Assembly: GCF_019733465.1 (NCBI RefSeq)
Contig: NZ_JACVQL010000147.1
Location: 1 to 37,984, forward strand
Origin: Actinotalea ferrariae
GTDB lineage: Bacteria; Actinomycetota; Actinomycetes; Actinomycetales; Cellulomonadaceae
Direction of reading: 5' to 3'
DNA: 37,984 bases
Shown here: positions 8,604 through 16,128 of the stretch, piece after piece
Layout of the letters: every line of letters begins with the position of its first letter
Numbering within the stretch: the stretch's first letter is position 1
Notes under the pieces: generated by a model
The model's database searches: none
Seen by the model: the letters and a program-made list of their open reading frames with translations, nothing else
What the model was told of the DNA's origin: nothing
Position numbers and translations under genes: made by a program

Positions 8604-10313
8604 GTGACCCACGCCGAGCCCACTAGACCCTTGCGTGTCGTGTCCTTGTTCGCGGGGGTGGGTGGTCTAGACCTCGGGCTTGAGCGCGCGGGGCTGGCTA
8701 CGGTTGAGATGGCTGAGTCGTGGGAGCCGGCGCGGCGCGTGCTCCGTGACCGATTCTCGGCAGTCGCCCTGGCCGGGGACGTCTCCACATACACTCCGAG
8801 AAGTCGCTTCGAAGTGCTGGCAGCGGGCTTCCCGTGCACCGACCTTTCCCATGCCGGACGTAAAACAGGGATCTTCGGTGCGAGTTCCGGCCTCGTGTCG
8901 CATGCGTTCAGAATCGCCGCCGAGGCACGTCCCAACTGGATCGTTCTTGAGAACGTCCCAAACTTGTTGGCGCTCCATCGCGGGGTCGGGATGCGGTACA
9001 TCATCGAAGAACTGGAGTCCCTCGGGTATCGCTGGGCTTACCGAACTGTTGATTCGCGTGCAACCGGAGTGCCGCAGCGTCGCCCGAGGGTCATAATCCT
9101 CGCCTCGTTGACACACCACCCGGAAGCGACGCTTCTCGTCGGCAGCGCCACTGCGCCGAACGCGTCGATGGGCGAGTCTTACGGCTTCTACTGGACGGAG
9201 GGCAGGAGTGGTCTAGGACTGGTGGACGGTGCAGTGCCGACTCTTAAGGGCGGCTCGACGCTCGGACTGCCCTCCGCGCCCGCTGTCTGGTTCCCTGCAG
9301 GCCCCCGGGGGCGAAGGTTCGTACTACCCCGACTCGAGGACGGCGAAGCTCTACAAGGCCTTCCTCGCGGTTGGACGCGCGCGGCCGTCGTCCCTGATGA
9401 GCCGGACCTTAGGTGGAAACTGGTCGGCAACGCCGTCACGGTCGGTGTCGGCCATTGGGTTGGGCGTTGCATCGTAGCGGCTGAGGGTACTCGAGAACTG
9501 ACAGAGCGCGCGCGCCCTGGCCTGCGTCCCGTCCCGCCTCTACCCGAACTTAACCGTCAATCTCGCTGGCCGGCTGCAGGCTTCGGAAGTGATGGCTCTG
9601 CGTGGGCTTCAGATACCTCGATGTGGCCAATGCTGATTCCCGGGCTGACGCTTGGTGAGGTCGTTGACATTGACCGGGCGACGCCCCTCTCACATCGGGC
9701 GACGAACGGTTTTCTGTCCCGCCTCGACGAATCTGGCATGAAGGTGCCGACAGCGTTCTATCGAGACCTTGAGGATCATCAGCAACGCACGCGTCCCCCT
9801 CTCACCCGGAAGTACCCCGATCCGTGGCCATCTAGCGATGCCGCACGCCGGCGGATGAAGACGCAGCGGAGCCGAGACACCAAGCCGGAAGTGGCGCTCA
9901 GGCGCGAGCTCCGGCGCCTCGGGCTCGGCTACCGCCTTCAGGTTCGACCGCTACCCAACTTGCGGGCAAGACTGGACATCGTGTTTATCGGGGCAAAGGT
10001 GGCCGTCGACGTACGGGGTTGCTTCTGGCATTCATGTCGGGAGCACGGTACGCGGCCGCGCGCGAATGCCGAACGGTGGGCCGATAAGCTTGCGCGGAAC
10101 GTAGAGCGCGATCGTACAACTGAAGGCGCTCTCACTTCGGCCGGCTGGATGGTGATCGTCATTTGGGAGCACGACGATCCGGTCGTCAGCGCAGCACGGA
10201 TAGCCCTAGAGGTGCGCAGCCGTAGGGCGAGCCTCGGCCGGACCGCCCGCTCGAGTGATCCCGCCCCGCTAGGCGCCGTGTCGGAGGCCGACGCTAGGCT
10301 TGGTCTCCCATGA
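8604..10313 (+). CDS. C5-cytosine DNA methyltransferase fused to a Vsr-type endonuclease
   Basis: A 569-residue two-domain protein. The methyltransferase part has motif I SLFAGVGGLDLG (14-25), the PC motif with catalytic C78, ENV (116-118), QRRPR (158-162) and G275-N276 of motif X; the target-recognition stretch is short. From about 410 a Vsr domain follows: RSRDTKPE with E429, D458, C473, W475 and H476, then NVERD and GWMVIVIWE. D458, C473, W475 and H476 align by spacing with D51, C66, W68 and H69 of E. coli Vsr. The fourth zinc ligand, Cys after WE in E. coli, is His here. E. coli Vsr nicks T:G mismatches left by deaminated 5-methylcytosine; in this fusion it could repair such lesions or act as a restriction nuclease. 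GTG start with no ribosome site. The stop overlaps the next start by ATGA. Confidence 0.9.
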   Translation: MTHAEPTRPLRVVSLFAGVGGLDLGLERAGLATVEMAESWEPARRVLRDRFSAVALAGDVSTYTPRSRFEVLAAGFPCTDLSHAGRKTGIFGASSGLVSHAFRIAAEARPNWIVLENVPNLLALHRGVGMRYIIEELESLGYRWAYRTVDSRATGVPQRRPRVIILASLTHHPEATLLVGSATAPNASMGESYGFYWTEGRSGLGLVDGAVPTLKGGSTLGLPSAPAVWFPAGPRGRRFVLPRLEDGEALQGLPRGWTRAAVVPDEPDLRWKLVGNAVTVGVGHWVGRCIVAAEGTRELTERARPGLRPVPPLPELNRQSRWPAAGFGSDGSAWASDTSMWPMLIPGLTLGEVVDIDRATPLSHRATNGFLSRLDESGMKVPTAFYRDLEDHQQRTRPPLTRKYPDPWPSSDAARRRMKTQRSRDTKPEVALRRELRRLGLGYRLQVRPLPNLRARLDIVFIGAKVAVDVRGCFWHSCREHGTRPRANAERWADKLARNVERDRTTEGALTSAGWMVIVIWEHDDPVVSAARIALEVRSRRASLGRTARSSDPAPLGAVSEADARLGLP

Positions 10314-11965
10314 CGCAGACTTCCACGCACTCGGCCAACGCAACCGACCAGCGGGCTGAGGCCGCGTCGGCTCACGACAAGCTAGGCGCCGTCTTTACTC
10401 GCCGCTGGATAGTCGACATGGTGCTAGACATTGCGGGCTACACCGCTACACTACCGCTGGCCCGCCACACCGCCCTTGAACCGGCATGCGGCTCGGGCGC
10501 CTTCGTAGCGGCGATGGCTCAACGGCTACTTGATTCCTGCCGAGTTTTCGGTGATGACATCCGTGCGGCCACAGGTGCGATTGTCGCCGTCGACATCGAC
10601 CACCGGGCAGTGGCGCAAAGCCGCGCCGCGGTCGAAGGCGTCCTGATCGCTGGAGGAGAATCACAAGAGACAGCGACGATGCTCTCCCGCGTGTGGGTTA
10701 GACAAGGCGACTTCCTCACGCTTGCGGAGAGTCTTCAAAAGGTTCGTTGGGTCGTCGGCAATCCGCCCTACGTTCGTCTCGAGGATGTTGGTGGGGCGAA
10801 GATGTTGGGCTATCGATCGCGCTGGACGACGATGACCGGGCGTGCCGACCTGTATGTAGGCTTCATAGAAGCAGGACTTGACCGCCTCGTCCCCGGTGGG
10901 TCGCTAACCTACATATGCGCGGACCGCTGGATGCGTAACCAGTACGGAACACGCCTGCGGCACCTGGTCGAGAAGTCGTACTCGCTTGACGCGTGCATCC
11001 AAGTCCATTCTGTTGACGCGTTTGAGGAGCGCGTTGCAGCGTATCCGGCGATCATTCGCGTTAGCGCTCAGTCTCAGGGCGCTGCGTTGGTGTGCGAAGC
11101 GCACGACACGTTCGACGCCGAGGCGGCGAACCGGCTACTCCGCATCTGGCGCGCTGGCTACGGCAGCGCGCCCGTGGATGGATCCTTCACGGCCTCTTGG
11201 ATGCGCCGCTGGTTCGACTCCAATGGCAGTTGGCCCTCTGGCTCGCCCGACGATCTGGCACTTATTGCGCGGTTGGAAAGCGAGATGCCCACACTCGAAG
11301 CAACCGGTGCGCGCGTTTCCGTTGGTGTCGCGACCGGCGCGGACGACGTCTATATCGCAAGAGAGCCCGGGGGCACCGAACGTGACAGATTGCTGAAGAT
11401 CATCACCGCGCGTGACGTCACCACAGGACAGCCCAAGTGGGGTGGCAAGTTTCTCGTGAACCCTTGGGGCCCTTCGGGCCTTGTCGCCCTCGCGGACTTT
11501 CCTGGGATGGCAGCATACCTAGACGGCGAACGGTCCCGCGTTCGAGCAAGGAGCGTCGCGAGAAGGGATCCAAGCCGTTGGTGGCGAACTATTGATCGCG
11601 TGGATCCCAGAGTAGCGTCGAAGCCGAAGCTTCTTATACCCGACCTTAAGGATCGGGTATTCCCCGTACTGGACACGGGCGAGTATTACCCATCACACAG
11701 CCTCTACTATATTACGTCGGAGGTATGGGACCTGGAGGTCCTTGGTGGCGTCTTGATGTCGGACGTGGCCAACCTCTTCGTGTCCGCGTACTCGGTCCGT
11801 ATGTCGAGTGGCTACCTGCGAGTCAGCGCCCAGTATCTACGCAGAGTCCGAGTTCCTGCGCCCGACTCCATCGATGCCGAAGTTAAAGCCGAGTTGGCCG
11901 TTGCATTCCGCGAACGCGACTTCGAACGCGCCTCGCGCGTCGCGGCAAGCCTCTACCACCGGTGA
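10310..11965 (+). CDS. N6-adenine DNA methyltransferase, Eco57I/TaqI class
   Basis: A 551-residue gamma-class amino-methyltransferase. An N-terminal KLGAVFTRRWIVDMVLD segment precedes the S-adenosylmethionine motif EPACGSGAF (57-65); the catalytic NPPY is at 151-154. The C-terminal half, from about 300, has the length and layout of a TaqI-like target-recognition domain. It methylates adenine in a sequence I cannot predict. ATG 10310 overlaps the stop of the Vsr fusion gene, so the two are co-translated. The convergent restriction endonuclease gene ends 18 bases away, which suggests that this enzyme is its cognate modification partner. No nuclease motif was seen in this protein itself. Confidence 0.9.
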   Translation: MTQTSTHSANATDQRAEAASAHDKLGAVFTRRWIVDMVLDIAGYTATLPLARHTALEPACGSGAFVAAMAQRLLDSCRVFGDDIRAATGAIVAVDIDHRAVAQSRAAVEGVLIAGGESQETATMLSRVWVRQGDFLTLAESLQKVRWVVGNPPYVRLEDVGGAKMLGYRSRWTTMTGRADLYVGFIEAGLDRLVPGGSLTYICADRWMRNQYGTRLRHLVEKSYSLDACIQVHSVDAFEERVAAYPAIIRVSAQSQGAALVCEAHDTFDAEAANRLLRIWRAGYGSAPVDGSFTASWMRRWFDSNGSWPSGSPDDLALIARLESEMPTLEATGARVSVGVATGADDVYIAREPGGTERDRLLKIITARDVTTGQPKWGGKFLVNPWGPSGLVALADFPGMAAYLDGERSRVRARSVARRDPSRWWRTIDRVDPRVASKPKLLIPDLKDRVFPVLDTGEYYPSHSLYYITSEVWDLEVLGGVLMSDVANLFVSAYSVRMSSGYLRVSAQYLRRVRVPAPDSIDAEVKAELAVAFRERDFERASRVAASLYHR

Positions 11966-11983
11966 CTGACCTTGTTCTGACAG

Positions 11984-12901
11984 CTAGAACCCCGGAGCGC
12001 TTCGACTCTCGTCCTCGCGCACGGCGAGTTCCGTTGCCGCCCATAGTTCGCGCGCTCGCACATGGGTATCGATAGGGGTTCGATCCAGCACAGCGGCGAT
12101 CATCGTGCTCATGAAATGACCGAGGGTCAGGTTATCTTGAACGCCGCCTCGGACTTGTACCGACCCCTGCCCAGGCGTCGCGTCCCATTCCGCAATCACG
12201 ACCGCTGTCGCGTCGTAGCCACGCTCGTCCTGGGCTAGCTTCGCCACGAGATCGATCAACCGCTCCGCTGCGTTGGGGGCCTCCGTCATGGCTGCTTCTC
12301 TGAGGACAAGCACATAGCCAATGGCGGCAAGCGGATGGCGGCCGCGAAGATTGTGAGCATCGCCGTAGGACTCCTCGATGCGGTTGAACGCATTGCGGGA
12401 AAGCGACGAGTCCATCCGCTTCGTCGATACAAGGAGCTCCGGCCCCCGTGCCCACTGGGAGATGACGACATCGACCTGCTTGTAGTAGGCGCGGCCCAGT
12501 ATGGAAGCGTCCGCAGACACCGCTCCACCAGCGCTCCCAGAGGTGATGCGCTGCGCAATACGCTCGCGAAGGTCCTGTGGCAGGTCCGCCAAAAGGAGGG
12601 CCACCTCCCGTGGCAGCACTCGCGGGCGCATGGGGCGGGGCCAAACTTCGTCGGGCTCAAAACCGGCACGCCGCAACTCTGCGGCGAGCCATACGTCGAC
12701 CGCCTTTGCAGGCAGGCCGGTCTGGGTGCTAACGCCATGCCGGAGCGGTACCTCGAGGAGCTTCCCGAGAAGATCTAGGTCAGGCTCGAATCGCCGTTCA
12801 TCGGCGTTCGGATCGCCGCGCCATGGTTGTGGACGGTCGAACTCGACGAGGGCATCAAACTCCCGCCAAACGAGGTCCGCCTTCTTTGGTGTCTCGGGCA
12901 C
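11984..12901 (-). CDS. putative type II restriction endonuclease
   Basis: A 305-residue protein starting at GTG 12901, with AAGGAA about 8 bases upstream. The middle holds a likely PD-(D/E)xK core: KQVDVVI with D144, then GPELLVSTKRM with E155, S159 and K161. The usual second acid directly before x-K is a serine (S159), so E155 may replace it. A conserved-looking block NRIEESYGDAHNLRGRHP follows. The fold call comes from this pattern, the size and the position next to an adenine methyltransferase. Families such as XamI (GTCGAC) pair with this methyltransferase class, but I cannot confirm membership. The gene has its own promoter region on the opposite strand, so enzyme and methyltransferases can be timed separately. 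No controller (C) protein gene was seen nearby. Confidence 0.65.
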   Translation of the reverse strand: MPETPKKADLVWREFDALVEFDRPQPWRGDPNADERRFEPDLDLLGKLLEVPLRHGVSTQTGLPAKAVDVWLAAELRRAGFEPDEVWPRPMRPRVLPREVALLLADLPQDLRERIAQRITSGSAGGAVSADASILGRAYYKQVDVVISQWARGPELLVSTKRMDSSLSRNAFNRIEESYGDAHNLRGRHPLAAIGYVLVLREAAMTEAPNAAERLIDLVAKLAQDERGYDATAVVIAEWDATPGQGSVQVRGGVQDNLTLGHFMSTMIAAVLDRTPIDTHVRARELWAATELAVREDESRSAPGF

Positions 12902-13493
12902 AATGATTCCTTCATCGCTGGAGAGTCGTGTCGCGGCGCATTACGACATGCGGGTTCGCGTCGCTAGAGCCGTATGGGGCCTCCCGCAAAGATACGGCAC
13001 GTGGGTGCATGTGCGAAGCCGGCCCTCCGCTCGCGGAAACGGTTTTGGGAACCGTCAGGCTCGGCCGTCTCAGCGCGGTACGCAACGTCGGCGTGGCAGT
13101 CTTTAGCCAGGTTCAGCACAGTCCAGCATGTTCGCTTCACGGCCGGATGGCGACCGAAGCACCGTTGCGCCGGAGTCCCGGTCCCTGCGCCGCGATCGTC
13201 GTCATCGTCATCGCCGGCCGCGGAGTCTTACGACGGGTCAAGATGCAAGCGGACCGAGCCAGCTCGGGCCCGAGGGTCGCGTTAGGTTCCAGCGCGAGTG
13301 TCCGAGGGCGTCACGACCTGTCGGCAACGCAGTAGACGCCTCGTTGTTGGAACCAGAAGTCCCGTGGAGCGCTCGGGGTACTGTCTCCGGTTCGAACGTC
13401 AGCTGCCTCGTGGGTCGCGGCAGATTAGATGTGATCGCTGGCGAGGTCTGTCCGTCAATGAGCGGGGAACGACGACACCAGGAGGCCCGCATC
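12902..13493. other. 592-base gap at the right edge of the island, no supported gene
   Basis: Several short frames are open here but none has a ribosome site, a recognisable motif or convincing codon use. Composition changes from the island's mixed GC to the high GC of the transporter. The gap must hold the promoter of the restriction endonuclease gene (minus strand). The large size could reflect decayed sequence at an insertion boundary; no repeat matching the left side was found by eye. Confidence 0.4.
13039..13055. promoter_or_regulatory. 6-bp inverted repeat in the island's right gap
   Basis: ACGGTT and AACCGT flank the 5-base spacer TTGGG. It lies 138 bases upstream of the restriction endonuclease start and could be an operator. 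Short arms make chance occurrence possible. Confidence 0.25.
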
Positions 13494-14954
13494 GTGAGCA
13501 TCCGCCCGAGCTCTCCAACCGCCATGCGGACGATCGGCCACATCCTGGTCAACACCGCCGTCGCCAACGTGACCACGAGCTTCCTGTGGTTCGCGCTGAC
13601 GTTCTGGGTCTACCTCGGCACCCGGTCCGTGCTGGCCACGGGCATCATCGGTGGCGCGTACATGCTCTTCGTGTCCGTGAGCAGCATCTTCTTCGGGTCG
13701 ATCGTCGACCACCATCGCAAGCTCGCCGTCATGCAGCTGTCGAGCGTGCTGACGCTCGTCGCGTTCGGCGTCGCCGGCGCGATGTTCCTGCTGCTGCCCG
13801 AGGCGACGCTGCTGGACCTCGGTCAGCCGTGGTTCTGGGCGTTCACGGTGATCATCCTCGCGGGCGCCGTCGTCGAGCAGCTGCGCAGCATCGCCCTGTC
13901 CACCACCGTGACGCTCCTCGTGCCGGACGAGCGCCGTGCGAACGCCAACGGCCTCGTCGGCACCGTGCAGGGCGTCGCGTTCATGGTCACCAGCGTCTTC
14001 AGCGGCCTGTCCGTCGGCCTCCTCGGGATGGGGTGGACGCTCGGGATCTCGCTCGCGCTCATGGGCGCGACCCTCGTCCACCTGCTGACGATCCGCTTCC
14101 CCGAGGACCGCGTCGCCGCCGCCCCCGCGGAGGGTGCCCGCGCGCAGATCGACCTGGCGGGATCGATCCGCGTCATCCGCTCGGCGCCGGGCCTCTTCTC
14201 GCTCATCATCTTCGCGACGTTCAACAACCTCATCGGCGGCGTCTACATGGCGCTCATGGACCCCTACGGCCTCGAGCTGTTCTCCGTCGAGGCGTGGGGC
14301 CTCGTCCTGGGGGTCACCGCGACCGGCTTCATCATCGGCGGCGCCGCGGTCGCCAAGTTCGGCCTCGGCTCCAACCCCATGCGCACGATGCTGCTCGTCG
14401 TCGTCGGCATGGGCGTGCTCGGCGCGACGTTCACGATCCGCGAGTGGTGGGTGCTCTACGCGCTCGGCATCTGGCTCTACATGTGCCTGATCCCGGTCGT
14501 GGAGGCCGCCGAGCAGACGGTCATCCAGCGCGTCGTGCCGCTCGAGCGGCAGGGCCGCGTGTTCGGGTTCGCGATGACGTTCGAGTCGGCCGCCGCACCG
14601 ATCACCGCGTTCCTCATCGCGCCGATCGCCGAGTTCGTCGTCATCCCCTACGCCCGCTCCGACGCCGGGCGGGAGGCGCTGCGCCCGCTGCTCGGCGACG
14701 GCGAGGCGCGTGGCATCGCGCTCGTGTTCGTCGTTGCTGGCCTCATCATGGTGGCCGCTGCGCTCGTTGCCTTCCGGCTGCCCGTCTACCCGGCGATATC
14801 GCGGACGTACCGCGAGGCGGCGCCGTCGGCGATCTCGGCGGGTGACGCCGCAGAGGCAGTGCCCGCGCAGCCGACCGTCCGCGCGGGTGCGGCGGCCGAC
14901 GAGCCCGCGCGAAGCGACGCACTCGCAGCCCGGGACGACGGAGTCTCGCCCTAG
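13494..14954 (+). CDS. MFS transporter, macrolide-efflux (MFS_3)-like
   Basis: A 486-residue membrane protein with about 10-12 hydrophobic helices spread over residues 10-440 and a polar, Ala/Asp-rich cytoplasmic tail. The loop after the second helix, GSIVDHHRKL, corresponds to the MFS motif A region, and NANGLVGTVQGVAF is typical of MFS_3 proteins. GTG 13494 was chosen because a perfect AGGAGG lies 8 bases upstream (13480-13485); an ATG at 13458 in the same frame lacks this. The substrate is unknown; relatives export drugs or siderophores. It stands alone between the island gap and the toxin-antitoxin pair. Confidence 0.85.
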   Translation: MSIRPSSPTAMRTIGHILVNTAVANVTTSFLWFALTFWVYLGTRSVLATGIIGGAYMLFVSVSSIFFGSIVDHHRKLAVMQLSSVLTLVAFGVAGAMFLLLPEATLLDLGQPWFWAFTVIILAGAVVEQLRSIALSTTVTLLVPDERRANANGLVGTVQGVAFMVTSVFSGLSVGLLGMGWTLGISLALMGATLVHLLTIRFPEDRVAAAPAEGARAQIDLAGSIRVIRSAPGLFSLIIFATFNNLIGGVYMALMDPYGLELFSVEAWGLVLGVTATGFIIGGAAVAKFGLGSNPMRTMLLVVVGMGVLGATFTIREWWVLYALGIWLYMCLIPVVEAAEQTVIQRVVPLERQGRVFGFAMTFESAAAPITAFLIAPIAEFVVIPYARSDAGREALRPLLGDGEARGIALVFVVAGLIMVAAALVAFRLPVYPAISRTYREAAPSAISAGDAAEAVPAQPTVRAGAAADEPARSDALAARDDGVSP

Positions 14955-15029
14955 TTGGACCGGCACCCCGGACGACGCCCGGACGCCGGCCTCGTCGAGA
15001 CGGTGCAGCCAAGCGGGTGTGGCATCGAG

Positions 15030-15050
15030 TGCATCCCGAACTGGGATGCA
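15030..15050. promoter_or_regulatory. palindromic operator of the toxin-antitoxin operon
   Basis: TGCATCCC (15030-15037) and GGGATGCA (15043-15050) form a perfect 8-bp inverted repeat with a 5-base spacer. It ends 6 bases before the -10 box and covers the -35 region, the expected place for autorepression by a ribbon-helix-helix antitoxin, alone or with its toxin. Confidence 0.7.
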
Positions 15051-15056
15051 TGCAGG

Positions 15057-15062
15057 TACGGT
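15057..15062 (+). promoter_or_regulatory. -10 box of the toxin-antitoxin operon, leaderless
   Basis: TACGGT lies 6 bases before the ATG at 15069, and no ribosome site fits between, so the antitoxin mRNA is probably leaderless. The identical hexamer at the identical distance precedes the methyltransferase-Vsr gene at 8604. Confidence 0.6.
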
Positions 15063-15068
15063 GAACAC

Positions 15069-15302
15069 ATGAGCACCCAGATCGCTGTTCGACTCCCCGA
15101 CGAGATGGTCGCCTTCCTCGACCGTGCGGTGGCCGAGGGCAAGGCGCCGAGCCGCGCCGCGCTCGTCGCATCGGCGGTGGAGCGCGAGATGCGCCGGCTC
15201 CTGGCCGAGCACGACGCCGAGACCCTCCGACGCCAGGGCTCGGCGGACGACCTGGACGACCTCGTGCGGTGGACGGCGACCCACGCCCAGCCCGAGGACT
15301 GA
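15069..15302 (+). CDS. ribbon-helix-helix antitoxin of a MazEF-type pair
   Basis: A 77-residue protein. Residues 3-45 fit the ribbon-helix-helix fold: the strand TQIAVRLPDEM, then two helices with the turn GKAPSRAALV. The acidic C-terminus (about 50-77) would wrap the toxin. It should bind the palindrome at 15030-15050 as a dimer and neutralise the toxin encoded 3 bases downstream. The same frame is open upstream to 14955, but the ATG at 15069 matches both the domain start and the leaderless promoter. Confidence 0.85.
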   Translation: MSTQIAVRLPDEMVAFLDRAVAEGKAPSRAALVASAVEREMRRLLAEHDAETLRRQGSADDLDDLVRWTATHAQPED

Positions 15303-15305
15303 TCG

Positions 15306-15620
15306 TTGCGCGAGATCTGCCTGGTCCACCTGGACAAGACACGGCCGGCCCTCATCCTCACTCGCGAGGCGGCGCGGGGCGCGATGACCAAGGTAACGGT
15401 CGCGCCCATCACCAGCACCGTCAAAGGACTGTCCAACGAGGTTCGTGTCGGTCCGGACAACGGGCTCGATCACGAGTGCGCCGTAGCGCTCGACAACGTC
15501 GTCACCGTCCCGAGGGAACGGCTCGGGCGCACCGTCGGCTACCTCAGTGCCGCCCAAGAGCTCGAGCTAGCCCGAGCCGTGGTCCTGGCCTACGACCTCG
15601 AGCTGCCACTTCTCGACTGA
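15306..15620 (+). CDS. mazF: MazF-family endoribonuclease toxin
   Basis: A 104-residue protein with PemK/MazF features: N-terminal CLVHLDKTRPALILTR, the core VTVAPITSTVKGLSNEV, and ALDNVVTVPRERLG. MazF toxins cut mRNA at short sequences; the specificity cannot be read here. The start is TTG 15306, with GAGG 8 bases upstream inside the antitoxin's end; the gap to the antitoxin stop is 3 bases. A weak start codon would keep toxin below antitoxin. The length is normal for the family, so the toxin is probably intact. Confidence 0.88.
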   Translation: MREICLVHLDKTRPALILTREAARGAMTKVTVAPITSTVKGLSNEVRVGPDNGLDHECAVALDNVVTVPRERLGRTVGYLSAAQELELARAVVLAYDLELPLLD

Positions 15621-15761
15621 TGCCCGCCGCGCGAGCGAGGCCGGCGTGCGCAAGCTCATGCCGGACGACTTCCTCTGTTCGAACCCGTCATCAGCCCCAA
15701 GCCTGACGCGGTGAGTGGCGTCCGGCACGCACCTCAACTGGTCGTCGAGGAAGTCGATGGG

Positions 15762-16043
15762 ATGACCATGACCTACCAGATGCCGCAGCAGCGCGTCGTC
15801 CCGTGCTCCGGCTACGCGACCGCCGGGTTCGTGTTCGCGCTCATGGGCCTGTCGCCTCTCGCTCTGATCCTGTGCGGGATCGCGTGGCAGGAGACCCGCA
15901 GCGGCGAACGCGGCGGCCACGCATTCACGGTCGCCGGTCTCGTGATCGGGGGTGTCGCGCTGGCCCTTCTCGTCGCAGCGATCGCCCTCGCAGCGACCGG
16001 TGTGAGCATCCTCGAGGCCTTGTGGGGCACCAACAGCTACTGA
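15762..16043 (+). CDS. small DUF4190-like membrane protein
   Basis: A 93-residue protein with two membrane helices, about 17-38 (ATAGFVFALMGLSPLALILC) and 50-77, joined by a loop with the pattern GIAWQETRSGERGG, as in DUF4190 proteins. ATG 15762 has GAGGAAG 8 bases upstream; a GTG at 15711 in the same frame is less likely. Its function is unknown. The 141 bases before it hold no recognisable signal. Confidence 0.7.
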   Translation: MTMTYQMPQQRVVPCSGYATAGFVFALMGLSPLALILCGIAWQETRSGERGGHAFTVAGLVIGGVALALLVAAIALAATGVSILEALWGTNSY

Positions 16044-16116
16044 GGAGGCACCTTCGCTCAGCGACGGACGAGACCGCCTACCGATCGCCACCGGTTGCTC
16101 CCGCCCACGCCAGGCC

Positions 16117-16122
16117 CACGAT
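16117..16122 (+). promoter_or_regulatory. weak -10 candidate before the FAD/Rieske gene
   Basis: CACGAT lies 6 bases before ATG 16129, with no ribosome site in between. It keeps the A and final T of TAnnnT but has C in the first position. Confidence 0.25.
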
Positions 16123-16128
16123 GCGGCC

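Noticed and set aside
4100-12901. Assignment of the island to the MZA, Hma, BREX or DISARM systems
   Set aside because: No Z1, AIPR, PglZ, BrxC-like or DISARM helicase gene is present in the island.
13390-13415. GGTTCGAAC, like a tRNA T-loop, near the island border
   Set aside because: The flanks do not pair to a T-stem and no other tRNA arm is present, so it is not a tRNA or a tRNA-derived attachment site.
15670-15690. GTTCGAACCC, another T-loop-like sequence
   Set aside because: No cloverleaf can be drawn around it.
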